Source: Chryseobacterium gotjawalense (GTDB taxonomy: Bacteria > Bacteroidota > Bacteroidia > Flavobacteriales > Weeksellaceae). From it: a stretch of 64,000 nt of DNA. Of the stretch, positions 7,496 to 15,923 are shown one piece after another. The stretch lies in assembly GCF_030012525.1 (NCBI RefSeq), contig NZ_CP124855.1:2728001-2792000 (forward strand), given 5' to 3'. Position 1 is the first letter of the stretch; each line of letters starts with the position of its first letter. The translations under genes were made by a program, and so were the position numbers. The notes beneath the pieces are model-generated. The model saw only the letters and a program-made list of their open reading frames with translations. It searched no databases and had not been told where the DNA came from.

Positions 7496-9481
7496 ATGAA
7501 AAAAAATCTATTTATGATAGGCTTTTTGGCGTTGAGCGTAACACTCGGAGCACAAATTGTTTGCCATGTAGACACTGGCGGGATTCTCTACGTTGGTAAA
7601 GGTTCGTTGTTTTATAATGGCGGTGGTCTTCAGATGAAAGGAAATGCTGTTTTCGAAAACCACGGAAACGTTATGGTAGTTGGAAACGGTACGACAGATG
7701 TTTTTAAAACAATCGATGCTGCTGGGGCGGATAAAGTTGAAACAAATGGAGGAGGCAACTTTATTAATAAGTTGAATGAGCCAACTGCTTATGCATCAAC
7801 TAATTCTATTAATCCCACTACGCCGCCCGTTTACACCTATGGACAGTTATTTATTTCTGGTATAATTCAAAGTAATATTAAAGGTATTGTTGATCAGGAA
7901 TATCGGCAGGTAAGTCATGGTGCTTACCAGCAGATAGGTATGCCATTTTACAGTAAATCAGCGTCAACTTTAAATTCCGAATTAGGTAAAGTTTTCAGTA
8001 CGGTAAGAAGATCGGAAAATGAGATTTTACGTTGGAACAACAGTAGAGTTGTATTTGATAACCTGCCAAATTTGAGTTTTAAATTTGGTGAAGATACAAA
8101 AGCGGTTACCTATTTTAGTTTAGGAGGAAAAGCATTAGATGTTTCTTCACTTACAAGAACTTTAAAAGGTAGACCGGTTGCTGATGTTCCTGATGCCGAT
8201 AAAAAAGTGACACTGGAAAACGCGGGAGATGGTATGTTCTTCGGTGTTGGTGGAAGCGGAATCAACGAATACGGTGGAAGATATAACACCTATTTACAGG
8301 ATGGGTTCCATATTGCCAGTGGCGGTACAGCATGGAATGGTGATTTTGGTAAAAACATTTATCAGTTTGGTAATCCTTATCTCACTAATTTAGATTTGTC
8401 TCAAATCGCTGCCGCTGAAACGGATGGTGATGGTAATTATCTCAGCAATATTTACGGAGTGCGATTAGAGGTTTCAGGAGTGCAATTTAAGCCTAATGAA
8501 GTAGGTGGATCAACTTCTTATAAAGCAATAACCTTTAATGCAGGAGTTGCAACTGGTGATGTAGATTACCAGGTTATCCGCCCAATGGGTACTTTTGTTA
8601 TAAAATTAAAAGATAATACAGCTAAGCCCATTCTCGATTTTTCTACCTTGAGAAGGTTTAAATATCATCCAAGATCAGCAGTTACACCATATGCCGTTTC
8701 GGCAGCCAAAGGAGCAGGTAATAACTCGACGGTTAAACAACTAGGTATTGTTGGTTTAGATGCAAATGGTAACGAAGTTGAAAGAACTTATTATGTTGTA
8801 GGAGAGACCACTGTGTCAGGTAATTCTACTCAGGTAAAAGCTCAAATTGGAGCGCAGGGTGATCAACTTTTTGGCACTTTTGAAGAGGACCCAATCAATG
8901 GTGGATATGATAACAGCAATGTTTCGTATTGGTTGTATCTTAACGAAGCAAACGAAAATGATTTCAAAGGGAAAAATATTAAATTGGTGAATTACAATTC
9001 AAATATTGTAAGTTTTAAATTTGAAATTAGAGAAAATGCTGAGTTGGTTAATGACGCGACTCATTTATTATCGCAGGGAGAAGGTTTTTATTATAGAAAA
9101 GAAACCGAAACGGCAGTGCACCCCATCATACAGAATGCAATCGTAAAAAGTGTTCCGGGAAATTATCAAAATGGTGTAGAATACAATATTTATTATGGTA
9201 AGCCTCAAAACACCACGTTGGGTACCGATACCAGTTTGAAAAAAAGCAGCACTATTGTGGTCTTCAATCCAGAGAATGACAACTATTTTGTAATGTTTGA
9301 TAAAACATGGAAAAATGCAGATATTCAAGTGTATGATATGAGTGGAAAACTTGTACATAATGCTTCTAAAGTTTCAGCGGCAGGGCGTTATGAATTGCCT
9401 CTTCAAAGAATTGCGGCGGGTTATATAGTACATGTCACTTCAGAGAAAGGTGAGAAAGTAGTAACCAAAATCCTAAGATAA
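7496..9481 (+). CDS. Large secreted protein with T9SS type A sorting domain
   Basis: A 661-residue secreted protein. MKKNLFMIGFLALSVTLGAQ is a Sec signal peptide. The C-terminal 80 residues form a type A sorting domain: VVFNPENDNYF, then DIQVYDMSGKLV, ending GYIVHVTSEKGEKVVTKILR. That domain directs the protein through the Bacteroidota type IX system to the cell surface. The middle 450 residues are beta-rich, with many Gly/Asn/Thr turns and no recognised enzyme domain, so an adhesin or surface-layer role is only a guess. A 73-residue membrane protein gene starts 20 bp after its stop, and the pair shares one terminator, so they probably form an operon. Confidence 0.85.
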   Translation: MKKNLFMIGFLALSVTLGAQIVCHVDTGGILYVGKGSLFYNGGGLQMKGNAVFENHGNVMVVGNGTTDVFKTIDAAGADKVETNGGGNFINKLNEPTAYASTNSINPTTPPVYTYGQLFISGIIQSNIKGIVDQEYRQVSHGAYQQIGMPFYSKSASTLNSELGKVFSTVRRSENEILRWNNSRVVFDNLPNLSFKFGEDTKAVTYFSLGGKALDVSSLTRTLKGRPVADVPDADKKVTLENAGDGMFFGVGGSGINEYGGRYNTYLQDGFHIASGGTAWNGDFGKNIYQFGNPYLTNLDLSQIAAAETDGDGNYLSNIYGVRLEVSGVQFKPNEVGGSTSYKAITFNAGVATGDVDYQVIRPMGTFVIKLKDNTAKPILDFSTLRRFKYHPRSAVTPYAVSAAKGAGNNSTVKQLGIVGLDANGNEVERTYYVVGETTVSGNSTQVKAQIGAQGDQLFGTFEEDPINGGYDNSNVSYWLYLNEANENDFKGKNIKLVNYNSNIVSFKFEIRENAELVNDATHLLSQGEGFYYRKETETAVHPIIQNAIVKSVPGNYQNGVEYNIYYGKPQNTTLGTDTSLKKSSTIVVFNPENDNYFVMFDKTWKNADIQVYDMSGKLVHNASKVSAAGRYELPLQRIAAGYIVHVTSEKGEKVVTKILR

Positions 9482-9501
9482 TACAACACAAATTACACAA
9501 G

Positions 9502-9723
9502 ATGATGAAAAATATAGTTAAGATATTGGTAACCGCTTTTATTTTCCTTGGCAGTTTTTTATTAAATGCTCAGACACCACCTCCACCAGGTGGCGGTGCT
9601 GGAGGAACAACCCCCGAAACAGCGGCAGCACCAATCGATATGTACATTTTTATTTTAGCAGCAGCAGCGATTTTATTTATTGTTCTTTATGCTAAAAAAG
9701 TGCAGAGAAAACAAATAGTATAA
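9502..9723 (+). CDS. Small membrane protein with signal peptide, Pro/Gly linker and C-terminal TM segment
   Basis: A 73-residue protein. Residues 1-24 form a signal peptide (ILVTAFIFLGSFLLNAQ). A short TPPPPGGGAGGTTPE linker follows, then PIDMYIFILAAAAILFIVLY as a transmembrane helix and a basic KKVQRK tail. Similar tiny proteins follow T9SS-secreted proteins in Chryseobacterium-type genomes; the function is unknown. Two in-frame ATGs (9502, 9505) are possible starts. It lies 20 bp behind the T9SS cargo gene and before a strong terminator, so it is the last gene of a two-gene unit. Confidence 0.75.
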   Translation: MMKNIVKILVTAFIFLGSFLLNAQTPPPPGGGAGGTTPETAAAPIDMYIFILAAAAILFIVLYAKKVQRKQIV

Positions 9724-9741
9724 CCTTTTAACAATACTGAG

Positions 9742-9772
9742 AACTCATTGAATTTGCAATGAGTTTTTTTTT
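9742..9772 (+). terminator. Terminator of the T9SS-cargo operon
   Basis: A 9-bp perfect stem (9742-9750 with 9757-9765) with a 6-nt loop and a T9 tract. Confidence 0.85.
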
Positions 9773-9783
9773 ATATTTACATT

Positions 9784-11067
9784 ATGAAAAAAGTAATATT
9801 TATTTTGAGTTTGTTGGCTGTCAATTCTTATGAAGCGCAGTTTAAAATCAATGTAGAAGTCCCATCTTCCTTTACTCCAAAAGAAGTATATCTCTATACG
9901 CTGAATGGTTCCAAAGATGTTCTAAACAGCAAGGAGATAAAGAAAGGCAATTCATGGCAAATCAATGTCAGTAAACCTTATTCCGGTATGATGAAGCTGT
10001 ATTTCCCGGAGACGAATGCATCCGTTAATTTTATCTCAGAAAATAAGGATGTTAAAATGAAATTTGAAACTGAGAAAGATAAAATCGTGAATATTGATTA
10101 CATTGACGAAGCGAATTATGTGATGGATCAAATACAGGATATTCAGAAAAAGAAAGAATATATCTTGCCGGCCTTATATCAAATTAAAGAATATTATAAG
10201 ACTAAAAGTGATTTTGCCACGGCGCTCAACAATGAAGTTCTCCGTCTCTCAAGTGCTGCGCCAGACCTTACCAAGTTCCCGTTTGTTGCTTATTACGGCA
10301 CCAACTATAATAAATTTTTGGAAAAAAGTGCAAATAAGAGCGCTGTTACTCAGGACCAAATTATCGATTTTTTAACAAAATCAAATGAGTTTCTGGAAAG
10401 TTCATCTTTATTGAAACCAGTTCTTGTTGCTTATTTAAACGCCGGTTCCACTGCCAGCCTGTCTGCAGATGTTGATAAGATGCTAAAAGCCGTAAATGTA
10501 GAAACGCCTCGCGGACAAACAGTTCTTTCTGAAATTATTGAGATTTTTGATACTTATGCAATGCAGGATTTAAAAGACAAATACCTTACCGAAGCGAAGA
10601 ATTTGAAATGCACGATTAATGAAAGGTTAAAAAATACTATTGCAACAAATATCAATACAGAAGTTGGAGCAACATTTCCCAATTATGTTTTCAATAGAGC
10701 CTCGAATACCAAAGCCAAATCCATTTATGACGTAAAGGCAGATAAGAAAATTATTGTTTTCTGGGCTTCTACCTGTTCCCACTGTGAAGCAGAATTACCC
10801 AAGATTATCGAAAAATATAATGCGATTAAAGGATTGAAGGGAGAAGTTATTGCTTTTTCTTTGGACAGTGATGCCTTGGCGTACGAAAATAAAGCCAAAA
10901 TGCTGCCTTGGATCAATGATTCCGAATTAAAAGGTTGGAATAGTTCATTCTCAGACACTTATAATGTCCACGCAACTCCGAGCTATTATATATTGGATGG
11001 TAATAATAAGATTATTGCCAAGCCAGATCATGCTGCAGATGTAATTTCTTATTTAAAGTTAAATTAA
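9784..11067 (+). CDS. Exported TlpA-like thioredoxin-fold protein
   Basis: A 427-residue protein with a short signal peptide (MKKVIFILSLLAVNSYEAQ). Its C-terminal 100 residues are a thioredoxin-like domain: WASTCSHCEAELP with the redox pair CSHC at 331-334 and the cis-Pro loop ATPSYY at 397-402. The N-terminal 300 residues start with a DUF4369-like beta region and continue as a helical region. TlpA/ResA-type proteins reduce or isomerise disulfides in the periplasm, often for cytochrome maturation; the partner is unknown here. The start codon lies only 11 bp after the previous terminator T-tract, so the transcript start is unclear. Confidence 0.85.
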   Translation: MKKVIFILSLLAVNSYEAQFKINVEVPSSFTPKEVYLYTLNGSKDVLNSKEIKKGNSWQINVSKPYSGMMKLYFPETNASVNFISENKDVKMKFETEKDKIVNIDYIDEANYVMDQIQDIQKKKEYILPALYQIKEYYKTKSDFATALNNEVLRLSSAAPDLTKFPFVAYYGTNYNKFLEKSANKSAVTQDQIIDFLTKSNEFLESSSLLKPVLVAYLNAGSTASLSADVDKMLKAVNVETPRGQTVLSEIIEIFDTYAMQDLKDKYLTEAKNLKCTINERLKNTIATNINTEVGATFPNYVFNRASNTKAKSIYDVKADKKIIVFWASTCSHCEAELPKIIEKYNAIKGLKGEVIAFSLDSDALAYENKAKMLPWINDSELKGWNSSFSDTYNVHATPSYYILDGNNKIIAKPDHAADVISYLKLN

Positions 11068-11070
11068 TTT

Positions 11071-11100
11071 TTGCTACCTCGTAAAATATTTTTATATTTG
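11071..11100 (+). promoter_or_regulatory. tRNA-Met promoter
   Basis: TTG (11071-11073), a 19-nt spacer and TATATTTG (11093-11100): a near-ideal Bacteroidota promoter 15 bp before the tRNA. Confidence 0.8.
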
Positions 11101-11115
11101 CACCACCTTAAAAAA

Positions 11116-11189
11116 GGCGAGGTAGCTCAGTCGGTTAGAGCGCAGGATTCATAACCCTGAGGTCACGGGTTCAATTCCCGTCTTCGCTA
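11116..11189 (+). tRNA. tRNA-Met (anticodon CAT)
   Basis: A 74-nt cloverleaf. The acceptor stem GGCGAGG pairs with CTTCGCT (two G-T pairs); the D-arm is AGCTC...GAGC; the anticodon stem-loop has CAT at 11150-11152; the T-arm is CGGGTTCAATTCCCG; the discriminator is A; CCA is not encoded. The first pair is G-T rather than the C-A mismatch of initiator tRNA, so it is an elongator-type tRNA-Met; a lysidine-modified tRNA-Ile2 cannot be fully excluded by eye. It has its own promoter and terminator. Confidence 0.95.
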
Positions 11190-11191
11190 CA

Positions 11192-11225
11192 AAAAAGTCC
11201 AGTATTTTACTGGACTTTTTATTTT
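11192..11225 (+). terminator. Terminator after tRNA-Met
   Basis: A 13-bp perfect stem (11192-11204 with 11208-11220) including the T-tract; 3-nt loop. Confidence 0.85.
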
Positions 11226-11438
11226 TGTGAAAATTCTGCTGATTTCCGTTTTACAATGTAATTTTCAGATACTGAATATCAGTAACTACCTCAATATTTT
11301 ATTGCCGTTCGGCTTTCTGGATACTTCAATAAAAATCCATTTTAGTTGTCACAATTAGGGCTGTCAAAAAGGAGTGATGCCGAAAGAATAATTTCAGTTT
11401 TTATAAGTCAATTTTAACTGATTTTCATCAGAAATAAC

Positions 11439-11469
11439 TTTGTTATTACAAAATTTATTTCTACATTTA
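11439..11469 (+). promoter_or_regulatory. Candidate promoter of an orphan small RNA
   Basis: TTTG (11439-11442), a 19-nt spacer and TACATTTA (11462-11469), which matches TAnnTTTG except for the last base. No coding region follows on this strand. Confidence 0.45.
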
Positions 11470-11475
11470 CAACGC

Positions 11476-11568
11476 TTTAAAGATGACGTCTGTTAGATTT
11501 AAGGCATAAATTTTTTTTCATCATTTGTGTTTTTAGAATCGCATCGTAAGGTGCGATTCTTTTTTTTT
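11476..11568 (+). ncRNA. Candidate small RNA (promoter to terminator, no ORF)
   Basis: A roughly 93-nt stretch runs from the expected start site of the promoter at 11439-11469 to a strong intrinsic terminator: AGAATCGCA (11535-11543) pairs with TGCGATTCT (11552-11560), followed by T9. The T-tract is on the plus strand only, so it does not serve the convergent DUF3810 gene, and the upstream tRNA already has its own terminator. No convincing ORF lies inside. The RNA is inferred, not recognised as a known family. Confidence 0.45.
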
Positions 11569-11571
11569 AAC

Positions 11572-12624
11572 TCATTGATATCGGATAAGCAGATCGATGA
11601 AATAAGAATAAGCTATACTGCCATCCTGTTGGTTGCTTTTCAGAAATAAATCATTGGAGAAACCGAAAAACTCATTCAATAGCCCTTTGTGATTTTTAAC
11701 GAAAAGTTTTTCTGCAATCCGGTCACGTTTCATTCCCATAGAGTAATTTTCTAAAACGGTTTCCGCAAACTTCTGGTCATGTTCTGCCAGATAATTAAGC
11801 AAAGATTTCAAAACAAAATATTCCGTACTGTATTTTAGATCTGCATTTTTCGAATCCCTGCCAATTAAAAAACCGATGAAATTGGCTTCCTGCTCTCTTG
11901 CGTAGCCCAATTGATGTGCGCTCTCATGCGACAGCGTAAAAGGAATATAAGTGGATGGCAGGGCAGCGTTATACTGCGCTTCAGCTGTAAACGGATTGTA
12001 GTATCCTAATATCCCGGTATAACTCATCATCGGTTTAAACAAACTCGATTTGAACGCTTGGGTTCCCGTCCCCTTCTTGTTATTTAAATAAGCGGGAAGC
12101 TGAGTCTGATTCTTCAGTATCTCCTCTTTAACAGGCAAATCGTTTGAAACAATGAAAACTCCATTCTGATCTTCTTTGACCAGCTTTCTTGTTTTTTTGC
12201 AGCGTTCAAGATATTCTAAGCTGAGGGTTTTTACGTCCTCGATATTGATCTCTTTTTCCGGTAATTTTTCTAAGAGCGGTTTCTGGAAGTAAAGCATTCC
12301 CCAAAAAATCTGATACGTAAAATAAAGAATATTAAGAAGGATTAATAATTTTAAAGAATATCTTTTCCGGCTTCTTTTTTTTATAATTTTAAAAATGAAA
12401 AAGAGAAAAATCGCCAGTAAAAAAATATAGAAAATATCACCGACAGAAAAAGGGATTATAGAAAAAAGGTGCTGATGAATTCTTTTCTGAAATTCAAAAA
12501 TACTTTCAAAAAAACCGATGGCAAAATCAATTTTTGAAAGCATTAAAAACAAAACAAATTGGGCAAGTAATACACCTGCCCAAAATCTTTTATAATTGTA
12601 AATATGATTCTTTTTAATGAGCAT
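11572..12624 (-). CDS. DUF3810 membrane-associated putative metallopeptidase
   Basis: A 350-residue protein. Three hydrophobic N-terminal segments (about 17-38, 60-82, 90-112) are followed by a soluble domain carrying HESAHQLGYAREQEANFIG, an HExxH zinc site with a downstream Glu, as in the DUF3810 family of Bacteroidota. Peptidase activity is predicted from the motif; no substrate is known. Its start overlaps the end of the upstream sugar-transporter gene by 11 bp, so translation is probably coupled. Confidence 0.85.
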   Translation of the reverse strand: MLIKKNHIYNYKRFWAGVLLAQFVLFLMLSKIDFAIGFFESIFEFQKRIHQHLFSIIPFSVGDIFYIFLLAIFLFFIFKIIKKRSRKRYSLKLLILLNILYFTYQIFWGMLYFQKPLLEKLPEKEINIEDVKTLSLEYLERCKKTRKLVKEDQNGVFIVSNDLPVKEEILKNQTQLPAYLNNKKGTGTQAFKSSLFKPMMSYTGILGYYNPFTAEAQYNAALPSTYIPFTLSHESAHQLGYAREQEANFIGFLIGRDSKNADLKYSTEYFVLKSLLNYLAEHDQKFAETVLENYSMGMKRDRIAEKLFVKNHKGLLNEFFGFSNDLFLKSNQQDGSIAYSYFIDLLIRYQ

Positions 12625-14068
12625 TTTCTTTTTGAACCTGATCCAGACTGATTCCCTGCTCTTTCAATATTTTTGTTACCCGCAAAGCATAAAATACGAG
12701 ATAGGCAAAACAAATAACACCCACGATATAGCTAAAATGAATATTAGTGAAATCAGCAAGCATTCCTTGCAGCCAGGAAACGATACCGCCACCCATAATC
12801 ATCATAATTAAAAAACCAGAACCTTGGTTGGTGTGTTTTCCCAATCCATTAATTGCCAAAGCAAAGATGCATGGCCAAAGGGTGGAGCAAAATAATCCAA
12901 CACTGGTGAAGGCATATACAGAGATCATTCCCGTGGTCATCATTCCGGTGATTAAGGACAGTATTCCCATTGATGAAAAGATCAGCAGCATTCTTGCAGG
13001 ATTTCCTTTGCTTAAGATATCGCACGCAATCATTACCAGAATAATCACACCATAAATATAGAAATGGGATAAATCATGCTGTGCAATTGCATTGACCAAA
13101 AGGAAAACACCAAATGCTAAATAGGGAGCTAAAAATCTTAAGATCTTTTTTGAACCTGATGTGATGTCAAACGCTTCAACTGCACCGGTCCATCGGCCAA
13201 TCATTAAAGATGCCCAGTATAAGGAAACGTACGGAGCAATATCTTTGGTTGAAAAACCCAGTGAGTTTTCCATGTAGGCCGGCAAATTACTTGCGGTAGA
13301 TACTTCTACGCCGACATAGACGAAAATGGCAATCATTCCTAATACCAGTTGCGGATATTTCAAAGCAGAATCTCTGTGCTCACCAGGAACAACATCGTCT
13401 GTATCTTCTGTAATCGTTGGTGTAATTTGTGGAAGTGATGAGAATTTCAATAAAATTGCGACCAGAATGAACGCGCCTCCCAGAACCATATAAGGGATTT
13501 TTACAGATTCTATACTCGCTTCCGTATTAGAAGCGGTCGCCGAACCGAAAATAGCAAATGCGACGATTAATGGTCCAATCGTTGTTCCCAAATTATTAAT
13601 TCCTCCCGCCATGGTAAGGCGTTGTGATCCCGTTTCAGTCGGTCCAATTTCAATTGCCAGCGGGTTGGCCACAATCTGTTGTAGCGAAAAGCCCAGTCCC
13701 AAAATAAATAACCCTGTAATCATTAAAGGAAAAGAACCCAGATTTGCTGCCGGATAAAACAGTAAGGTTCCCGATGCTGAGATGAGAAGTCCTAAGATCA
13801 AACCGTTTTTATATCCGATTTTATTAACTACATCCTGTTTTATGGCTTTAGAAATAAACATATAAATCAGTGATCCCACTGTATATGCGACATAAAATGC
13901 CACCGAAACCAGCTGACTTTGACCTTGGGAAAGATTAAATGCTTTTTTAAATACGGGGATCAAAATATCGTTGCTCGCCGCAACGAATCCCCAAAAGAAA
14001 AATACAGTTACCAAAGGTACAAATTGCCCCCAATTGGTTTGTTTAGAATAATTAGAATTTGTCGACAT
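12614..14068 (-). CDS. Sugar MFS transporter (FucP/glucose-galactose family)
   Basis: A 484-residue major facilitator with about 12 hydrophobic helices. The N-terminal FFFWGFVAASNDILIPVFKKAF and the later NNLGTTIGPLIVAF segment are typical of the FHS (fucose-galactose-H+ symporter) family. It should import a hexose with protons across the inner membrane; the exact sugar is not readable. The gene has a TATATTTG promoter just upstream and overlaps the DUF3810 gene by 11 bp. Confidence 0.85.
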   Translation of the reverse strand: MSTNSNYSKQTNWGQFVPLVTVFFFWGFVAASNDILIPVFKKAFNLSQGQSQLVSVAFYVAYTVGSLIYMFISKAIKQDVVNKIGYKNGLILGLLISASGTLLFYPAANLGSFPLMITGLFILGLGFSLQQIVANPLAIEIGPTETGSQRLTMAGGINNLGTTIGPLIVAFAIFGSATASNTEASIESVKIPYMVLGGAFILVAILLKFSSLPQITPTITEDTDDVVPGEHRDSALKYPQLVLGMIAIFVYVGVEVSTASNLPAYMENSLGFSTKDIAPYVSLYWASLMIGRWTGAVEAFDITSGSKKILRFLAPYLAFGVFLLVNAIAQHDLSHFYIYGVIILVMIACDILSKGNPARMLLIFSSMGILSLITGMMTTGMISVYAFTSVGLFCSTLWPCIFALAINGLGKHTNQGSGFLIMMIMGGGIVSWLQGMLADFTNIHFSYIVGVICFAYLVFYALRVTKILKEQGISLDQVQKENAH

Positions 14069-14088
14069 ATTTATTTATTTCTTAAAAA

Positions 14089-14114
14089 CAAATATAGCTA
14101 TTTTAATTTCTCAA
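14089..14114 (-). promoter_or_regulatory. Promoter of the MFS-DUF3810 operon
   Basis: The minus strand shows TATATTTG (14096-14089) with TTG at 14114-14112; the spacer of 15 nt is short. It overlaps the stop codon of the acyltransferase gene. Confidence 0.6.
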
Positions 14115-14836
14115 ACTGAGCTTTTCAAAATGTTTTTGATCTTTTGGTGTGCTTCTGCTTTTAGCAATTCCGCAGACTGATTGGGTTCCAGCACATCATT
14201 GAAATAAACTTTCACTTTTCCCGGATGCCCTTTTCCATAATTGAAAGGAAACATCTCCTTTAAACCAACAAATGTGAATACGGCAATCGGGGACTGATGT
14301 TTCGATGAAAGTGTAAAAGCACCATCTTTAAAAGAATCCAGCAGTACCGAAGTGTCATCGGGTACCCCGCCCTCCGGAAAGATGACAATGCTTTGTCCTT
14401 CTTCCATTCTTTCTGCGCAACGGCGGTACACATCTGCACGGCTGCGGGCAGAAGACCGGTCGACCATCACACAAATCCTTTTATAAATCGTTCCAAAAAT
14501 CGGAATCTTCACCAATTCCTTTTTCCCGACATAACACAGCGGATGGTGCGGCATCAGAATACACGGCAGCATCACATCCATAATAGAGGTGTGGTTGGAG
14601 ACAAAAACATACGGTCGATTTTTATCCATCTTTTTATCGGTGAGGTTGATCAGCTCATAGCGGAATCCCATTCCGTAAAACATCCCGAAACACCATAAAC
14701 GGATAAAAAAATAGGCATACGGATAATGTTCTTTTTTAATGGAGAACAGCAACACAGGGATGCCCAGAATCGGGGTCAGGACGGCTCCTAAAATCACCAT
14801 CCAGCCTCGCCAGATATAATTCAAAACTTTTGTCAT
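14111..14836 (-). CDS. plsC: 1-acyl-sn-glycerol-3-phosphate acyltransferase (PlsC-like)
   Basis: A 241-residue acyltransferase. The catalytic HxxxxD motif is NHTSIMD (His82, Asp87) and the substrate-binding motif is FPEGG (153-157). One or two N-terminal hydrophobic segments anchor it to the inner membrane. Enzymes of this family acylate lysophosphatidic acid to phosphatidic acid; some paralogues act on other lysolipids, so the symbol is by family. The GtrA-like gene lies 58 bp upstream on the same strand and may share its transcript. Confidence 0.85.
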   Translation of the reverse strand: MTKVLNYIWRGWMVILGAVLTPILGIPVLLFSIKKEHYPYAYFFIRLWCFGMFYGMGFRYELINLTDKKMDKNRPYVFVSNHTSIMDVMLPCILMPHHPLCYVGKKELVKIPIFGTIYKRICVMVDRSSARSRADVYRRCAERMEEGQSIVIFPEGGVPDDTSVLLDSFKDGAFTLSSKHQSPIAVFTFVGLKEMFPFNYGKGHPGKVKVYFNDVLEPNQSAELLKAEAHQKIKNILKSSV

Positions 14837-14894
14837 GTACTTTGAAAATTACTTTTTAGGTAAATTACAGAAGGGCTATTCATTACTCTAATGA

Positions 14895-15353
14895 TTAACC
14901 ATTGAAAATCACTTTTTTCTTCACCGAGTAATTCAAGACAGAAACCAACAGAATCGCTGCTGTTTTACTTATAACCGCCTGGCTGATAACGAAGAATCCT
15001 ACATCGATATTCTCTTTGAACGCAAATCTAAAGAAAAGCTGGAAGAAAGTTAAACTCAGCAAAGTTGAGAAAAAAGAAACAAACATAAAGTAAGCAAATT
15101 CCTTGCGTTTTGAATGTTTGCCGCGCTCAAAAACAAACCAGATGCTCAGGAAATAATTAGTGATGATTCCGCAACTCGTTGAAAATATATTGCTTAGTGG
15201 GAAATGGATCCCGTAATAATTATTTTCTCCGGAAAAAATCAACGGCAGATATACGCTGAATATTTTAAATGAACCGATTTCAATGACAGCACTGAGCCCT
15301 CCCGCGATCACGAAAAGTAATACTTGTTTTTGTTTGAGTAAAAGTTCCTTCAT
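14895..15353 (-). CDS. GtrA family membrane protein
   Basis: A 152-residue protein with four predicted transmembrane helices and the GtrA-family pattern FVIAGGLSAVIEIGSFKIF near the start and NYFLSIWFVFERGKHSKRKEF in the middle. GtrA-like proteins are thought to help move undecaprenyl-linked sugars across the inner membrane for glycan decoration. No glycosyltransferase gene is adjacent, so the pathway is open. It precedes the PlsC-like gene by 58 bp. Confidence 0.85.
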   Translation of the reverse strand: MKELLLKQKQVLLFVIAGGLSAVIEIGSFKIFSVYLPLIFSGENNYYGIHFPLSNIFSTSCGIITNYFLSIWFVFERGKHSKRKEFAYFMFVSFFSTLLSLTFFQLFFRFAFKENIDVGFFVISQAVISKTAAILLVSVLNYSVKKKVIFNG

Positions 15354-15554
15354 ATTAATTGTTGCAAATTTAAAACTATATGTTAAACAATCAGAAAAAC
15401 TTGTTAAAATATTTTTTCGCTTTGATATATTGTTTACTTTTATTTTGTGAAAGAGAGATGTGTGAATGTAACTTTTTCATTTTTAATGAGTTAATGGAGT
15501 CTGAGACCAGAAGTAAGTTTTATAAACCAGTCAAAAATTTAATCAGGAAAAAAC

Positions 15555-15806
15555 ATGACCACACAAAGACCTTACCGAAAATTTACGCCTCAACAAAAGA
15601 AAATTGAGGAATTAGAGAAAAACAGCCCCCGATTCAAAAGAATATATTCCGAGTACGAACTGATGTCTGACGAATTATGGAATCTGGAAAATACCGACAC
15701 AGCCAACATACCCGATGATTTTATGGAAGCGATAAAATTACAGACCGAATATTTAGAAGAAGAAATTGATGACTGGCTTTTAAATAATTCCCCAACGGTA
15801 GATTAA
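15555..15806 (+). CDS. Small conserved acidic protein
   Basis: An 83-residue protein beginning MTTQRPYRKFTPQQKKIEEL and continuing as an acidic, helix-rich region (EYELMSDELWNLENTD, LEEEIDDWLLNN). It has no signal peptide or cysteine. It looks like a conserved flavobacterial hypothetical protein; I cannot assign a role. An overlapping 75-codon frame at 15380-15607 is less protein-like and is left out. Confidence 0.6.
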   Translation: MTTQRPYRKFTPQQKKIEELEKNSPRFKRIYSEYELMSDELWNLENTDTANIPDDFMEAIKLQTEYLEEEIDDWLLNNSPTVD

Positions 15807-15893
15807 CCCCTCAATACTGCGGTTTTTTACCGGTGCTCACTTTTTTTGAATCTGCCGTAGTTCTTCAATACCGGCTGATTAAATCAGAAGCTT

Positions 15894-15901
15894 TATCTTT
15901 G
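15894..15901 (+). promoter_or_regulatory. -7 box for cca
   Basis: TATCTTTG, a full consensus match 22 bp before the start codon. Confidence 0.7.
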
Positions 15902-15923
15902 CAGAAATTGTCGAAGAATAGCT

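Noticed and set aside
15380-15607. 75-codon ORF on the plus strand
   Set aside because: It overlaps the better-supported 83-residue gene at 15555 and has an uneven composition typical of chance frames.
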